From Plantago ovata (taxonomy: Eukaryota; Streptophyta; Magnoliopsida; Lamiales; Plantaginaceae): a DNA stretch of 64,000 nucleotides. The stretch is taken from assembly GCA_028274465.1 (NCBI GenBank), contig CM051457.1:47834362-47898361 (forward strand), written 5' to 3'. Position 1 is the first letter of the stretch; each line of letters starts with the position of its first letter. Of this stretch, positions 1 to 12,216 are shown in pieces. Under the pieces are notes generated by a model that searched no databases, was not told the DNA's origin, and saw only the letters and a program-made list of their open reading frames with translations. The translations under genes and the position numbers were made by a program.

Positions 1-209
1 CTTTTAGTTCTGAAGCAAACTGATCATCTTGTAACAGCAATTCTTCTCTTAAGCCATCGTCTTCATCATTTATATAGTCAGGAGGAGGAATTTCAACCAC
101 TTTTGGGTCTTTCTTGGAGTTTTCATCCTCATTTGCTGATAGATCGTCTTCATCAAGGCCAGCAACCTTGGAACCTAAGTCAGCAGCTTCATTTCCTTTT
201 GGTTGAGTG

Positions 210-395
210 GTTGCTGATGGCAACGCTTCAGACTCAACAACTGGAGTTTCACCAGTAGTTAGCTTTAATTGAGTAGTTGCTGAGGGCAACGTTTGAGACT
301 CAATTGCTGGAGTTTCACCAGTAGTAAGTTTAAATTGAGTAGTTGCTGAGGGCAACGTTTGAGACTCAATTACTGGAGTTTCACCAGTAGTAAGT
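210..395 (-). repeat. Three-fold coding repeat (TGETPV units) in ORF2 of A
   Basis: Three direct repeats of roughly 60-80 bp encode, on the minus strand, variants of TGETPV followed by ES and a LPSATTQ-like tail. The equivalent repeat is in element D at about 39105-39290. It expands a disordered, Thr/Pro/Glu-rich linker. Confidence 0.75.
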
Positions 396-1337
396 GGAAG
401 GGAGGGGACTTCCCTTGGTTTCACTCCTGAAGATTGACAAATTTCCAAATCGTGCGTATGCCTTGCATGAATTAGGAGACTGTTTTGTAGTGCTCTTTGG
501 TAATCTTCATCCATTTAATCTTCACCATCAAGGTTTGTATCAGTGACCTTGGCATCGAGTAAAGGTAACTCGGCATCAGAAAACTTGCTTTTGCCAAGTT
601 TCAAGGCAGCTCGTTTTCTGGCGTATTCCTCTTCAGTATCAGCGCCTTGCACAGGTGCTTGATTTTCAGCATCAGCAGGAGCAGGTTGAGATTCATGCTG
701 AGTTGGTGTTTATTCAGCTTGCTGATTGTCTTGTTGTTCAGTTTCAGCAACTGTCATTTTTAATCCACCAGCATCAGGACTAGGACCTTGATTGTCATCA
801 TCGTCATCCTTTTTTGTCCTTTGAATCTTTTCCTTCATCATCACTGGGATCAGTAGGGATGTTTTCATCTTCTTCCTCTTCATCATCATCAGTCAGAATG
901 ACTAGCTCGAGATGCTTGTATAAAGCAACACTCGTTACTTCCTCTTCCTCATTGATTTTGTGGGGATCAGCCACCACGGGTACAAATGAACCCTTGAGCA
1001 TCACAGCTTGTTCAGCTGGAGAGGCACTCTTAAACTTTGCCTTCATTTTCTCTCTGATTTGAGCAATCAGATTCGAGCTCATTAGCTGAGAATATGACAA
1101 TTCCTCAGGAAGTATGGAGTGGACAAACGTCTCGAGCTTCAGCAAAGAAGACCTTTTTTTCTCATTTGATAGATGAAGATAGACATCAGAAAAATCCATC
1201 CTTCTGTATCTTTCCCAGTTGCTAACAGACTTAGCAACTCTTGACAAGGTTGTTCTTTTGAAGTTCAAGTAAAGTTCTTCAGAACTCACTTGTGGATCTT
1301 CAGTGATGTGCACCACTTCAGTGGTCTCCTTTAGAGC

Positions 1338-1706
1338 CTAAAAAAGAATATTATTTAGATCAGGAGAGGTTTGGATAATTGTCTTAGAGTCCAAAGCTGA
1401 AACATGAATTACCTGCTGAGTTTCAGCAAGCTCATGTTGTACAATTTCCATTCCTTGAGGAGCTTGAGTAGCATCCTCCAATTGTTCATCCTGAAATAAA
1501 TATGAGTTAGATACAAGTACTAAGTTGTCAAACTTAGTTTTAATACCAAAAACTTTAACTACCTGTTGAGTAGGAAGTGTTGATTCTGGTGCAGAGGCTT
1601 CAGCAACCATCTGACTTGCATCTTGAGAAGTCTGTAGAGATATCATAATATTAGCAAAAGAATGAGGTTCAGAAAATGAAGTTTTACTGATGGTTGAGTT
1701 ATCTAC
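1338..1706 (-). other. Three mini-introns with two short exons in ORF2 of A
   Basis: Read on the minus strand, three segments start with GT right after CAG and end in a pyrimidine-rich AG: 1706-1632 (75 nt), 1562-1491 (72 nt) and 1412-1338 (75 nt). Element D has segments at the same places with exactly the same lengths. All are multiples of three. In A the third acceptor reads TTTTTTAG, which puts an in-frame TAG into the unspliced frame, while D keeps TTTTTCAG. By eye the segments differ more between A and D than the flanking coding sequence does, as expected for introns. Splicing itself is inferred. Confidence 0.7.
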
Positions 1707-3777
1707 CTGCTGAAGAAGGACAGGTTGTGGCTCAGTCCTTTCAGCATTAACAATTTCTTCAGTTTCTGGAACTGTTTCTTCAGCAGACTTCTTGGTTTAC
1801 TCTGTTTGAGAAAGCTGCGCGATTTCAGCAATCTCCCTTGTCTCTGAAATGACAAGTTGAGCAGAAGCATCTTGACCCTTAAGCTCACTGCTTGTCATAA
1901 AAACATCTATGGACTTGTTGGATGTTTCTTCAATATCCAAGTCCATCTGTTGGCTTAAAGCTTCCAGTACAAGCTGTACTTTTTCAATTGATGTCTTTGG
2001 TGAACTGGGCCAGTATTCTCAGCATTGTGAGATGCGTCGTCGAATAATGCTTCTTGTGTTTCTTCAGCAACTTCTGGGACTTGAACCATTGCTGTTTCAG
2101 CGACTGGTTCTTCAGCAACCTGATGAGTTGCTTGTTCAGCAACCATCTTTTCATTAACGGCGACTTAAGCAAGTCCGCGGTTCTTATATCAGCAGCGATA
2201 TCAGCAACCGGTTCCAGAGTTGGGTCATCAAGATTATCTACAATGTAGATATCTGGGACTTGGGCAGGAATTTCATTTCCACTGCCTTGTGGTCTGTTCA
2301 CAGTAGAAGGATGAACGTTGGGTCGATCATTGAAGGCTTCCGCAAACACTTCAATGTTGCTGACATAGGCTTCAATAGCTACCTTGTCAACATCTACTGG
2401 AGTTTGCTTTTCAGCAACTGCTTGGGAATCGTCCGAGAGATCATGGACAATTGGTACTGACTTGCGAGCCAGTGTTTTCTTCCTTGGGTTATTTGTCCTT
2501 TTTCTCTTGGGGACAGGGTTTGCTGATGACGCTGCAGTCTGAGTGTCATCATCAGCTTTCCTCTTTTTCTTCTTGGATTTCTCCAGTTTCCCAGCAGAGG
2601 CGTCAGTAGTTGCATTTTCAGCAACGGGAGTAGTGATGTCAGCATGATCACCATCTACAGCAGTTTCATCTCTGTCACCACCATCTACAGCAGTTTCATC
2701 TCTAAGTTGCTGAGTGGTGACATCTGCAGCTGTTGTAAACCTTTCTTGCTGACTTGTGCTGACAACATCTGCAGCTGTTGTCTTCTAAGATTTTTCAAAT
2801 TTCTTGCCAGCAGTCTTAGGTACATTCTGCTTGTAGAAGGTCCTTCCCACATTGCATACAAATTTCTTGATTGGCAATGGGTTTCTCAGCTGAATCCTGA
2901 AATGTTCAAGGATATAGCATATCTTTATTCCATACATAACTGGGAAGGAAGGTGATACTTTGTTGTCTTCCACCTTAACCTTGAACTTAGTAACACAATC
3001 AACAAGTCTCTTGAAAATGTACTTAGCCCAGTTAAGCTCCATTTTGTTCTCATAGATATGCATCAGCAGCGGCCACCTTCTCAGGCCTACTTGGTCTATT
3101 CCTCAAACTTGGGAGTCCAAGACTTTGATTAGTAGCAGAGCTACTAGACCAAGTGAATGGCAGAGATTCTTCCTCTTAACGTGCTTTGTCCAACTCACGG
3201 GAGGACTCTCTCCTTTCTTCATTTTCTCATTTCTGACGTCACTGTAGAAGGCTTCAATTTCTTCATCAGTGGCAGTGACGTCATATTCAGTTCCAGTGGT
3301 TGGAATCTGAAAGATTTCCGCTAAATCAGTCTATTTCAAGACGATTTGCGTGTTCTGAACTGTAGTAAAGATCACTTTTTCAGTGACTCCTTTACTATCA
3401 GTTAGGGACTGGATTTCTGCATTATTGTAGAACCCCATTGTATCTAACATGCTCACTTTCTTGGGGCGAGCAGTTATAAAGTGAATGAGGCCTTGTTGCT
3501 TGATGAATTCAAGCGCCTCTTCATTTTCAGCGTCCAATTCTTGTTCATAGAAGTATCGGATATACTTCTTTTTAGAGAATCCGCCCCATTGCATCATCAT
3601 CTCACACTTTGCAGTGTCAACATATGAAGGAGGCATGGGTTTTTCAGAGATTCTATCGTTTTTCAACACAACTTTCGCTGTGTTTGTTGCCGGAGTAGTC
3701 ACCGAAGCAGTGCGTTTCTCAGCACTGTCAACCTTAGACGAGTTGGAGGTCTTGGAGGATTGTCTTTTCGGTGCCAT

Positions 3778-4674
3778 TTCTTTATATAGAAGAAAATGTG
3801 TACAAAAAAGTTTGTTTGCTTTTTGACCGGAGGTACAGTAGATTCAGGCTAAAATTTGCAGAGAAAGGAAATGTGAGTTAAAGAATTTTGTCATTTCTCT
3901 AACTCCTTTATATAGTGTCTCTGAAGTGTGAGAAACTCAATCGATTTGAGTTCTCAGCAAGGGTAAAGCAGAGAAACAAAGGCGCTAGTGGAGCCTTTGC
4001 ATTGAATGCGTAGTGGCCCACTAACTAAAACCGTCAGAGCACTCTCTCTCTTTGTTTTGTTAACCATTAGATCAATAACTCCTTTTTAATTAATGGCCAC
4101 GATTGTATTTCATGTCATGATTATTACGAGTTTATCTGTGCCCGATTAACATCACAAATTGATTTTACCGAGTTTTATGGGATTAGATTACTTGCTGAAA
4201 TAGACAAGAATCTTTTCAGCGAGTTTGCATAAATAGCCTAGATACTTGAATGTTCCCCCTTACTTAGATATCTCATATTTTCTTAAGTTTAAAAGATATT
4301 TCTGAGTTCCCGTATCAGTAAATTCTTTTGTACTTGAGATATCCTTTGGTAAAATCCGAGAAATGAGTTTTGCTCTTTTTCTGAGTTCCCGTCAGAATAT
4401 TCCCTTGATACTTGAATACCTGTTTCATTATCTTTGATTGTCTGAATACCCGTTTCAGCAATCTTTAAGGTTTTTCTCTTACTGAGTGCCCGTCTCAGCA
4501 AGTGATCAAGTTTCCTAACAAATACCCATTTTGAAGGAATTACTTGCTGAATGCCTGTTTCAGCAATCATGTAGTGACCTATCATTTCTTCGAAGAAATT
4601 AATGGACGGAGCTTTTAAGTAAGAATACTTTGGCTTGCTGAATACCTGTTTCAGCATTCTGCCAAATGTATCAT
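3778..4674 (-). other. Spacer between pol and ORF2 in element A
   Basis: No ORF of note. On the minus strand it holds, in order after the pol stop, the seven-hairpin array, a purine run (AAGGGGGAAC, near 4252-4261) that resembles an internal polypurine tract, and an AT-rich leader with a TATATAAAG-like motif before the ORF2 ATG. It matches the spacer of D. Confidence 0.75.
4302..4656 (-). other. Array of seven small RNA hairpins (element A)
   Basis: On the minus strand seven copies of CTGAR-ACRGGNA-YTCAG occur in the same order as in D, at about 4636-4656, 4544-4566, 4478-4502, 4436-4463, 4407-4432, 4381-4395 and 4302-4318. Stems extend to 7-10 bp in several units. The fourth reads GATTG CTGAA ACGGGTA TTCAG A CAATC; its counterpart in D has AG/CT where A has AA/TT, a compensating change. 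The sixth has lost two bases and the seventh has one loop-proximal mismatch. Confidence 0.8.
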
Positions 4675-7600
4675 TTATTGAGGTAATTCAATCAATCCAA
4701 GGTTATACCTTAGCATTGCAAACCTATTATCTGGTAGGGGCTTGGTAAAGATGTCAACAAGTTGATCATCAGTACCTACTTTCACAACCTCAATGATGAA
4801 ATGATGTCTAATATCAATGTGTTTGGTTCTAGAGTGAAACTTAGGATTTTGCGTGATAGCAATAGCACTCTCATTATCACAAAAGATTGGTGTTTTCTTT
4901 GCAGAAATACCATAATGTCCTAATTGTTGCTGAATCCATAGGATTTGAGCTGTGCAACATCCAACCGCAATGTATTCAGATTCAGTGGATGAATTGGCAA
5001 CACAGGTTTGCTTCTTGTTGAACCATGATATTAATCTAGTACCCAAAAATTGATAAGTTCTAGAGGTACTTTTTCTATCAAGAGTTGATCCTCCATGATC
5101 AGCATCAGAATAACCAACCAATTCTAGTCCAGAATCTTTAGGATACCATAATCCAACATTAACTGTACCTTTGACATATTTCAGTATCTTAAGTGCCTTT
5201 TTGTAGTGTGATTCTCTTGAATCAGATTGGAATCTTGCACACACACAAACAGCATACTGAATGTCAGGTCTACTTGCTGTTAAATACAACAAGGAACCAA
5301 TGAGCTTCCTATACTTGTGTTCTTCAACACTTTTATCTTCTTTAGTATAGCCCAATTTGGTACCAACACTCATAGGGATCTTTTCAGGTTTCTTTTCCTC
5401 TTTGATCCTAAACTTTATGAGCATTTCTTTCGCATACTTTGTTTGATTTATGAATATTCCATCTTTGAGTTGCTTGACTTGCAATCCTAGGAAATAATTC
5501 AATTTTCCCATCATACTCATTTCAAACTTGTTTGTCATGAGTTTGGCAAAATCATCACAAAGTTGCTTGTCCTTAGATCCAAAAATTATGTCATCCACAT
5601 AAATTTGAACTAAGAGTATTTTACCATCATGGTTCATGGTAAATAAGGTTTTGTCAACTTCACATTTCTTGAAGCCATTATCCAGCAAGAACTTAGCCAA
5701 GGTATCATACCATGCTCTTGGTGCTTGCTTTAGACCATATACAGCTTTCTGAAGCTTGTATACCATCTTGGTTTCTGAGGGAAGTTCAAAGCCAGGGGGT
5801 TGTTCTAAGTAGACTTCTTCAGCAAGTTCACCATTCAAGAATGCACTTTTAACATCCATTTGGTAGACAATGAAGTCATTCTGAGCAGCAAAGGCCAAGA
5901 AAATCCTAATCGCATCCAATCTTGCAACTGGTGCATAAGAATCATCATAGTCCAATCCTTCAGTCTAACAGTAACCTTGAGCAACTAAACGTGCTTTATT
6001 TCTTGTTACTTCACCAGACTCACTCAGCTTGTTTCTGAACACCCACTTTGTACCAATAGCTTTCTTGCTTTCAGCAAGTGGTACAAGTTTCCAGACTTTG
6101 TTCCTTTCAAATTGATCCAATTCTTCTTGCATTGCCTTGATCCATTCAGAATGCTTTAAAGCTTCTTCTATGGTCTTATGTTCAATTTCTGAAACAAAGT
6201 AAGAGAACAAAGATTCTACTTCTACAACAGTTGCTTCTTCAGCAAGTCCATGAGTAGCAGAAACTTTGGATCTAGTCACTTTGCGTTTATCAATATCACC
6301 AATCATATCCGTAGAGGGATGATCTCTAATCCATTTATTAATAGGTTTTCTGCTCGTTGGATCTGGATATGTTTGCTCATCAGCATGTGACTCTTCAGCA
6401 TGTACTTGTTCAGTACAATTGGGATTTTGTGTCTCTGCTGAGATTGGTTCATCAGCAACTGCTTGTTCAGCATTGCTCGATTTTGGTAGCTCATCAGTAG
6501 GCACGGGAGGTTGCATAGTTTCAGCAACTTCCGGAGCAACTGCGTCTTTTTTCGGAAATTCCTTGTCGTGAACTATATTTATCTTGTCATGACTTGGGGG
6601 AGGAGAGTCATTGTCAGAATCATCATTTAGTTCAATTGACTTGATTTGCCTAGCATTAGATTCAGTTCTTTGCTCATGTATGATTAATTTTTTCATACAT
6701 TCTGATATTTCTTCTTCAACAGGCACTCCTTGTGTCTTTTCGTAGAATACAACATGCATTGATTCTTCGATCTTTTGTGCCTTTTTGTTGTAAACTCTAT
6801 AAGCTTTACTATGCAAGGAGTAACCAAGAAATATCTCTTCGTCTGCCTTTGGTTGAAATGTTCTTAGGTATTCTCTACAGTTATTAAGAACGAACTTACA
6901 ACCAAATACTCTTAGATGAGTGATATTAGGAGGCCTTCCAACAAACAATTCATAAGGAGTTTTGTTGTATTCCTTAGTAATCAAACATCTGTTTTGAGTG
7001 TAACGGGCGGTATTAATCGCTTCAACCCAGTAAGCCTCACTTATTTCAGTGTCAGCAAGCATTGTTCTTGCGGCTTCTTCTAGGGTATGATTCTTCCGTT
7101 CAGCAACACCGTTTTGTTGTGGTGTCCTTACTGAGGATAACTGATGTTGTATGGCTTTTGAGGTGCAATACTCAGTTATGTACTGGTTTACAAACTCAGT
7201 ACCATGGTCTGTCCTTATGACTTTTACCTTGTCATTTTTCATGACTTCAAGCTTATTCAACAAGTTAGGTATTTCAGTCCTAGTTTCAGATTTGTGCTTG
7301 ATGAATACTATCCAAGTGAATCTTGAATAGTCATCCACCACGCCAGACCATACTTCTTACCAGCATAGCTTTTTGAAGAAGATTCAAACACGTCCATGTG
7401 CAAGAGTTGTAAAGGTTTTGTAGTTGACGGTACTGCCTTGTTCTTGAAAGAAGATTTGGTTTGCTTTCCTTGCTGACATGCATTGCAAACACCATCCTTC
7501 TTAAAAGTAACCTTAGGTAATCCAACTACAAGTGCCTTTTTAGACAGCTTATTCAGCGTCTTGAAGTTTAGATGACTTGTTCGTTTATGCCATAACCATG

Positions 7601-8021
7601 CTTTTTCAGCAAGGCAATCGTGATCTGAGACAAGGCATTTTTCAACAATTGTTGAAGACCAATCTACGGTGTACAAGCCTCCTGATCTTCTTGCAATCAT
7701 AATAACCTTTTTAGTCTCGAAATCTATAAGTTTACATTCATAACTTTTGATTTTGATGAAGTATCCTTTGTCAGCAAACTGACTCATGCTGAAAAGATTA
7801 AACTTAAGATATTTGACATAAAGAACTCCAGTAATGGTAATGCATCCTAACTTCACGTCACCATAGCCTTTTGTAGAACCAGAGCCTCCACCAACAAACC
7901 TTATTGTTGGACCTTTAGACCACCGTCTATAGTTTATAAGATTATTCTTGTTGGCCGTCATGTGCTTTCCACAACCACTGTCAAAGTGCCAGATTGCATC
8001 GTTTGTCTCCGTGGCTGAAGT
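4675..8021 (-). pseudogene. pol of element A (protease, integrase, reverse transcriptase, RNase H)
   Basis: This frame gives the retroviral-type protease (FDSGCGKH, the Asp-Ser-Gly active site), the GAG-pre-integrase zinc region (HKRTSH, CNAC), integrase with its Asp (HMD), Asp (RTDHGTEF) and Glu (GVAERKN) triad, reverse transcriptase with YVDD, and copia-type RNase H (SDADHGG, ADIFTK-like tail). Breaks: a one-base loss near 7310 at the start of the integrase core, a TAG in place of Gln at 5965-5967, loss of one codon near 6890, and loss of eight codons in the RNase H tail near 4790. It ends at LIELPQ and a stop. The protease is joined directly to gag with no intervening segment, unlike B and D. 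Confidence 0.9.
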
Positions 8022-8022
8022 C
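8021..8022 (-). other. Exact intron-less gag/pol junction in element A
   Basis: On the minus strand the sequence reads GGCCAG joined to ACTTCAGCC. In B and D the same two halves are separated by 1,181 and 1,180 nt that begin GTAAAC and end in AG. The junction in A is where a splice would put it, which suggests A was copied from a spliced RNA. Confidence 0.8.
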
Positions 8023-9283
8023 TGGCCGGCCATGAGGAAGAACTCGTAGTTTGACACATCTGGATAAGCTTCCATAGCTATTCCACAAACTTCTTTGCCA
8101 ATCTGTACATCTAGAGTGGTTTCTTCATCGTCAGTATCTGAGCTTTCATCCTCACTGTATTCGGAGCTTGTATCAATACATAATGCATCGATTTTTGCTT
8201 GAAGCTTCTTCTTTTCTTCAGCAATAAAAGCTCTTTTGAACTTCTTCTTCTTTTCAGCAGATTTGCCTTTCAGCAAAGGGCAATTTGCTTTGAAGTGTCC
8301 ACGTTTTTTGCAGTAAAAGCAGAGATCATTTCCAACTGCTGGTTCTTCTGATGAAGTTGCTTGCTGAGCTTGCTTGTTCAGCGAGCTAGTCTCATTCTTG
8401 TACTTATGGTAGTAGTTACCAAGATGCTTTTTCAGCTTCTCTTTTGCTTTTCGCCTTTCAAGTTCCTTACTGGTGAATTTCTTCATGCTTTTGACAACCA
8501 AAGAGTTTTCATCAGCAGGGTCTTTATCATTCTTCTTTTCAGAAGACGACGGCTTTGCAGCAAGAGCAATGTTTTGCGATTTTTCAGCAAACACATTTTC
8601 TCTTTGCTTTGTCTCGTAGTTGACAGTAGTAAGATGAGAGAACAACTCTGTTGGTGTAATGTCTGGCATTCCTTGATTGTAGTAGAAGTTCTGAGTGTGG
8701 ATCCATTCTTGATTCAGACTTCTAATGATGGTTTTCACCTTCTCAGAATCTGAGTAAAGATTTCCAACACCCAAGACTGCCATTTCACTAACAAGAGTTG
8801 TGAATCTGAAGTCCAAGTCTTCCAGTGACTCGTTTGTACCTTGTTTAAAGTTCTGGAACTTAATTTCAGCACTTCAAGTTTGTTTTCCTTGGTTTTGTCA
8901 GATCCAGCACAAAGATCTTGAATCATTTTCCAAGCTTCCTTAGCAGTTTTAGCACCCCACAGTTTGCACTGTATGGTATCCGGAGTTGATCGAATGATGA
9001 TGTTTCTTGCTTGGCCATCAAGACGGAATCTCTTAGCTTCGTTGGAAGTCCATTCCTCTCTTGGTTTTGGAACAACGGTATCAACCGGTTCGCCTAAGAT
9101 AGTTTCCTTTCCAGCTTCAGTGGTTTTGTGAGGAAAACTTCTTTCAACCTTAGTGATCTTGATCGGTCCATCATTAATGACAGTAACCATCTCATCACTA
9201 ATGGCCTCAAGATGTAGCATCATGTTGTTTCGCCATTTTTCGTAGTTTTCCAGCTTCAACAAGGGAGCGTCTCCTAAAGACAT
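8022..9283 (-). pseudogene. gag of element A
   Basis: It starts at an ATG (MSLGDAP) about 100 bp downstream of the primer site. The N-terminal half is the copia gag capsid-like domain (WMKMIQDLC-type region and the LYSDSEKVKTIIRSL stretch). A zinc knuckle CFYCKKRGHFKANC binds RNA in this family, followed by a basic and then an acidic tail. One base is lost near 8873. The reading frame after the knuckle runs straight into the protease, because the 1.18-kb segment seen in B and D is absent. Confidence 0.88.
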
Positions 9284-9381
9284 CCTGTCAGCAAAACACT
9301 ACCAAACGGATCAAGTGAGAGTGATTTACGGAAAGCGCCTAAGGGGATCTAGGTTCAGTGCTGAAAGTTAAAGAACCTCCA

Positions 9382-9393
9382 GCTCTGATACCA
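9382..9393 (-). other. Primer binding site of element A
   Basis: The minus strand reads TGGTATCAGAGC two bases inside the 5' LTR. It is complementary to the 3' end of plant initiator tRNA-Met, the usual copia primer. Confidence 0.92.
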
Positions 9394-9395
9394 CT

Positions 9396-10975
9396 TGTTG
9401 GCCCCTTTAAACAACAAGAAAAGACTAGAGGGGGGGGGGGTGAATAGTCTTTTCAACCTTTCGTCGTTTAAAAACTTTCTCAGCAAGTGCTTATTACATT
9501 TCAGTAATGAGTTTGCTGATACTTAATCTTTCTCAGCAAGCGCAAGTTATTTTTCAGTAACTAGGTTTGCTGATACTTAAAATCAGAGCGCGAAAGTCTT
9601 TGATACAATAAGTGCTATTTTCAGTAAGTGATAGTTTCAGCAAGAAAAGTGAGTGACAGTGTACAGATAGATACGCTTTGCTGAAAACTAAGTACAGTAA
9701 GTAAATCACACAAACACTTTTATAGTGGTATCTGAGAGTGGCGTAATCTCTCAACTAATCCACTTTGTCCTTTCTAGGACTGAATCCACTAAGATAAGTT
9801 TGAGGTTCCTTACAACACCTATCTAGAGCGATTCAAACAGAATTCAAAGCACACTTGCTTCGTCTCCAACCTAACTAGAGAACGTAACCTTGTTCTCCAC
9901 CAAACTTGGTACTTTTAATCAGCAACACTATGCTTGATTAAGTTCCCCCTGAATATCACGCCTGAAAGGGTGTATTTTCAGTTAGAGAGTTTTGGGATGA
10001 GATAACTTAATTATAACTTATTCAGTTACAACAAGTAATCTAAGAAACAAAACTTTGAATACTTTGCAGTAAACAAGTTTGATTGTTTCTGGTGTCAAAA
10101 CTTGTTCTTGTTCGAAGGAAAGAAAGAACACTTAACTAATCTCTTAGTCGTGTAAGTTCTACTTCTTCACAAGTAGCTTTTTCAAGCTTTAAGTCTTGGA
10201 ACGGATCAATGGCAGTAAGAGTGTTTGAAGAGTATGTGAATTTAAGAACAAGTGAGAGTATGATCACGTTATTGACACACTTCAACTCTTTGCCGGATGA
10301 CCTCTATTTATAGTGAAATAAGGAGCTGTTTGAATTTCAAATTCTAAGGCTTTTGTTCCTTAAAATGTCACTATCTTGCTTTTGTACTTTCAGCAGCGTC
10401 CTTGTTTGTCTTCTAGTCTTCATGTCCTTCGCGTGCATGCTTTGCATTTAATGCTCTTTTGAATAAAATTCAAACAGTAACATTGGAGCGCAAATATAAG
10501 TACTTTCAGCAAGAGGTCACAAATGTTCCATCAGCAAGTGGTCAGTCTCAGTTTCAGCAAGCACAACCTACTCTGTCGTTTAGATTTTCACTTATGCAAT
10601 GCTGTTACTGAAGTTTCCACTTTCTGAGAAACATGTGCCTTTGTTGATACCAGTCTTCAGAAATCTTCTAGTCTTCAGTCTTCGAAATCTTCAAGTTTCT
10701 GAGCGGTTCTAAATGCTTCAATAGTTTGTTTGTAAAAACAAAGTACATCATCAGCAAATGCTTCAATAGGTTGTATTTCTTTTCAGAAAACAAGATACAT
10801 CATAAGCGGTAAAACCAACCTATCAAGCACCTACTCTAAGTATTCAGCAAACGTTCCTCTTTTACAATGCCCTTAAAAAAATTCTAAATTCCTATAGACC
10901 TTAAGAGTACTAGTTACTGGACTTTCCTTAATTTAGCATGGTTAATTGCTCATCAAAATTACAAGTTTCCTAACA
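9396..10975 (-). repeat. 5' LTR of element A
   Basis: The repeat begins TGTTAGGAAAC on the minus strand and ends CCAACA beside the primer site, 1,580 bp in all. It matches the LTRs of B and D. It has a TATA box, a poly-G/C run next to its 3' end and many copies of TGCTGA and its complement. No coding region is supported in it. Confidence 0.92.
10304..10312 (-). promoter_or_regulatory. TATA box in the LTR of A
   Basis: TATAAATAG on the minus strand sits at the place conserved in all four LTR copies of this family, followed by AGGTCATCCGGC. Transcription would start about 30 nt downstream, which sets the U3/R border there. Confidence 0.75.
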
Positions 10976-12216
10976 AAAATTGATCCAGTTCTTCTTGCAT
11001 TGTGTTGATTCATTCAGAATGCTTTAGAGCTACTTCTATGGTCTTGGGTTCAATTTCTGAAACAAAGCAAGAGAACATAGCTTCTACTTCTACGACATTT
11101 GCTTCTTCAGCAAGTCCATGAGTAGCAGATACTTTGGGTCTAGTCACTTGGCGTTTGTCAATATCACCAATCATATCCGTAGAGGGATGATCTCTAATCC
11201 ATTTATTAACAGGTTTTCTGCTCTTTGGATCTGGATAAGTTTGCTCATTAGCATGTGAATCTTCAGCATGTACTTGCTCAGTACTACTGGTATTTTGTTG
11301 TGTCTCTGCTGAGATCAGTTCATCAGCAACTGCTTGTTCAACATTGCTAGATTGTGGTAACTCATCAGCAGGCACAGGAAATTGCATAGTTTCAGCAACA
11401 TCCAGAGCAACTGCGTCTTTTGCTGGAAATTCTTTGTCATGAACTATATTTATCTTGTCATGACTTGGGGGAGGAGAGTCATTTTCAGAATCATCATTTA
11501 GTTCAATTGACTTGATTTGCCTAGAATCAGATTCAGTTCTTTGCTCGTGTATGAGTAGCTTCTTCATACAATCTGATATTTCTTCTTCAGCAGGAACTCC
11601 TTGTGACTTTTCGTAGAATACAACATGCACTGATTCTTCGATCTTTTGTGCCTTTTTGTTGTAAACTCTATAAGCTTTACTATTCAAGGAGTAACCAAGA
11701 AATATCACTTCGTCTGCCTTTGGTTGAAATGTTCTTATGTATTCTCTACCATTGTTAAGAACAAAACACTTACAACCAAATACTCTTAGATGGGTGATGT
11801 TAGGAGGTCTTCCAACAAATAACTCATAAGGAGTTTTGTTGTATTCCTTAGTAATCAGACATTTGTTTTGAGTGTAACAGGCGGTATTAATCGCTTCAAC
11901 CCAGTAAGCCTTACTTATTTCAGTGTCAGCAAGCATTGTTCTTGCATCTTCTTTTAGGGTGCGATTCTTCCTTTCAGCAACACCGTTTTGTTGTGGTGTC
12001 CTTACTGAGGATAACTGATGTTGTATGCCTTTTGACGTGCAATACTCAGTTATGTACTGGTTTACAAACTCAGTACCATGGTATGTTCTTATGACTTTTA
12101 CCTTGTCATTTTTCATGACTTCAAGCTTATTCAGTAAGTTAGGTATTTTAGTCCTTGTTTCAGACTTGTGTTTGATAAATACTACCCAAGTGAATCTTGA
12201 ATAGTCATCTACCACC
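10976..12216 (-). pseudogene. Integrase core to RT-linker of element B, inner fragment
   Basis: The minus strand encodes the integrase from VVDDYSRFTW through GVAERKNR, the conserved C-terminal half (VFGCKCFVLNNGREY) and the variable Glu/Pro-rich linker before the reverse transcriptase. The second catalytic Asp is changed: RTYHGTEF instead of RTDHGTEF, which would abolish strand transfer. A TGA replaces Trp at 11007-11009. The left end is cut by insertion of A and the right end by C. Confidence 0.88.
12212..12216. other. Target-site duplication CCACC, left copy (element C)
   Basis: CCACC directly precedes the 5' LTR of C and recurs directly after its 3' LTR at 44951-44955. It is part of the integrase codons of B. 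Confidence 0.9.

Larger units (their letters stand above)
1..3777 (-). pseudogene. Large downstream ORF (ORF2, 'env-like' position) of element A, broken and partial
   Basis: This is the extra ORF that follows pol in this family, starting at an ATG followed by APKRQ and continuing past the window edge. It is homologous over its length to the ORF2 of element D. The N-terminal 350 residues form a conserved, apparently globular block; then come Lys-rich nuclear-signal-like stretches, long Gln/Glu/Ala-rich low-complexity tracts and an acidic run. I see no signal peptide and no membrane segment, so 'envelope-like' describes its position only. It is disrupted by a TAG in place of Trp near 3330 and by further stops and frameshifts near 3100, 2785, 2520, 1800 and 510. 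Three short intron-like segments and a three-fold repeat lie inside it. Its function is unknown. Confidence 0.8.
1..10975 (-). mobile_element. SIRE-like Ty1/copia retrotransposon A (3' end outside window)
   Basis: Reading on the minus strand, the element has a 5' LTR, an initiator tRNA-Met primer site, gag, pol in the copia order (protease, integrase, reverse transcriptase, RNase H), a spacer with hairpins and a long extra ORF that runs off the left edge. An extra ORF after a copia-type pol is typical of the SIRE/Maximus (Sirevirus) lineage, which is why I assign it there. The right border is exact: the LTR starts with TGTTAG and abuts pol sequence of a second copy of the same family (B). The 3' LTR and the second target-site copy are not in the window; AAAAT right after the LTR is the expected duplication. 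All frames are broken, so this copy is not autonomous. Confidence 0.9.
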
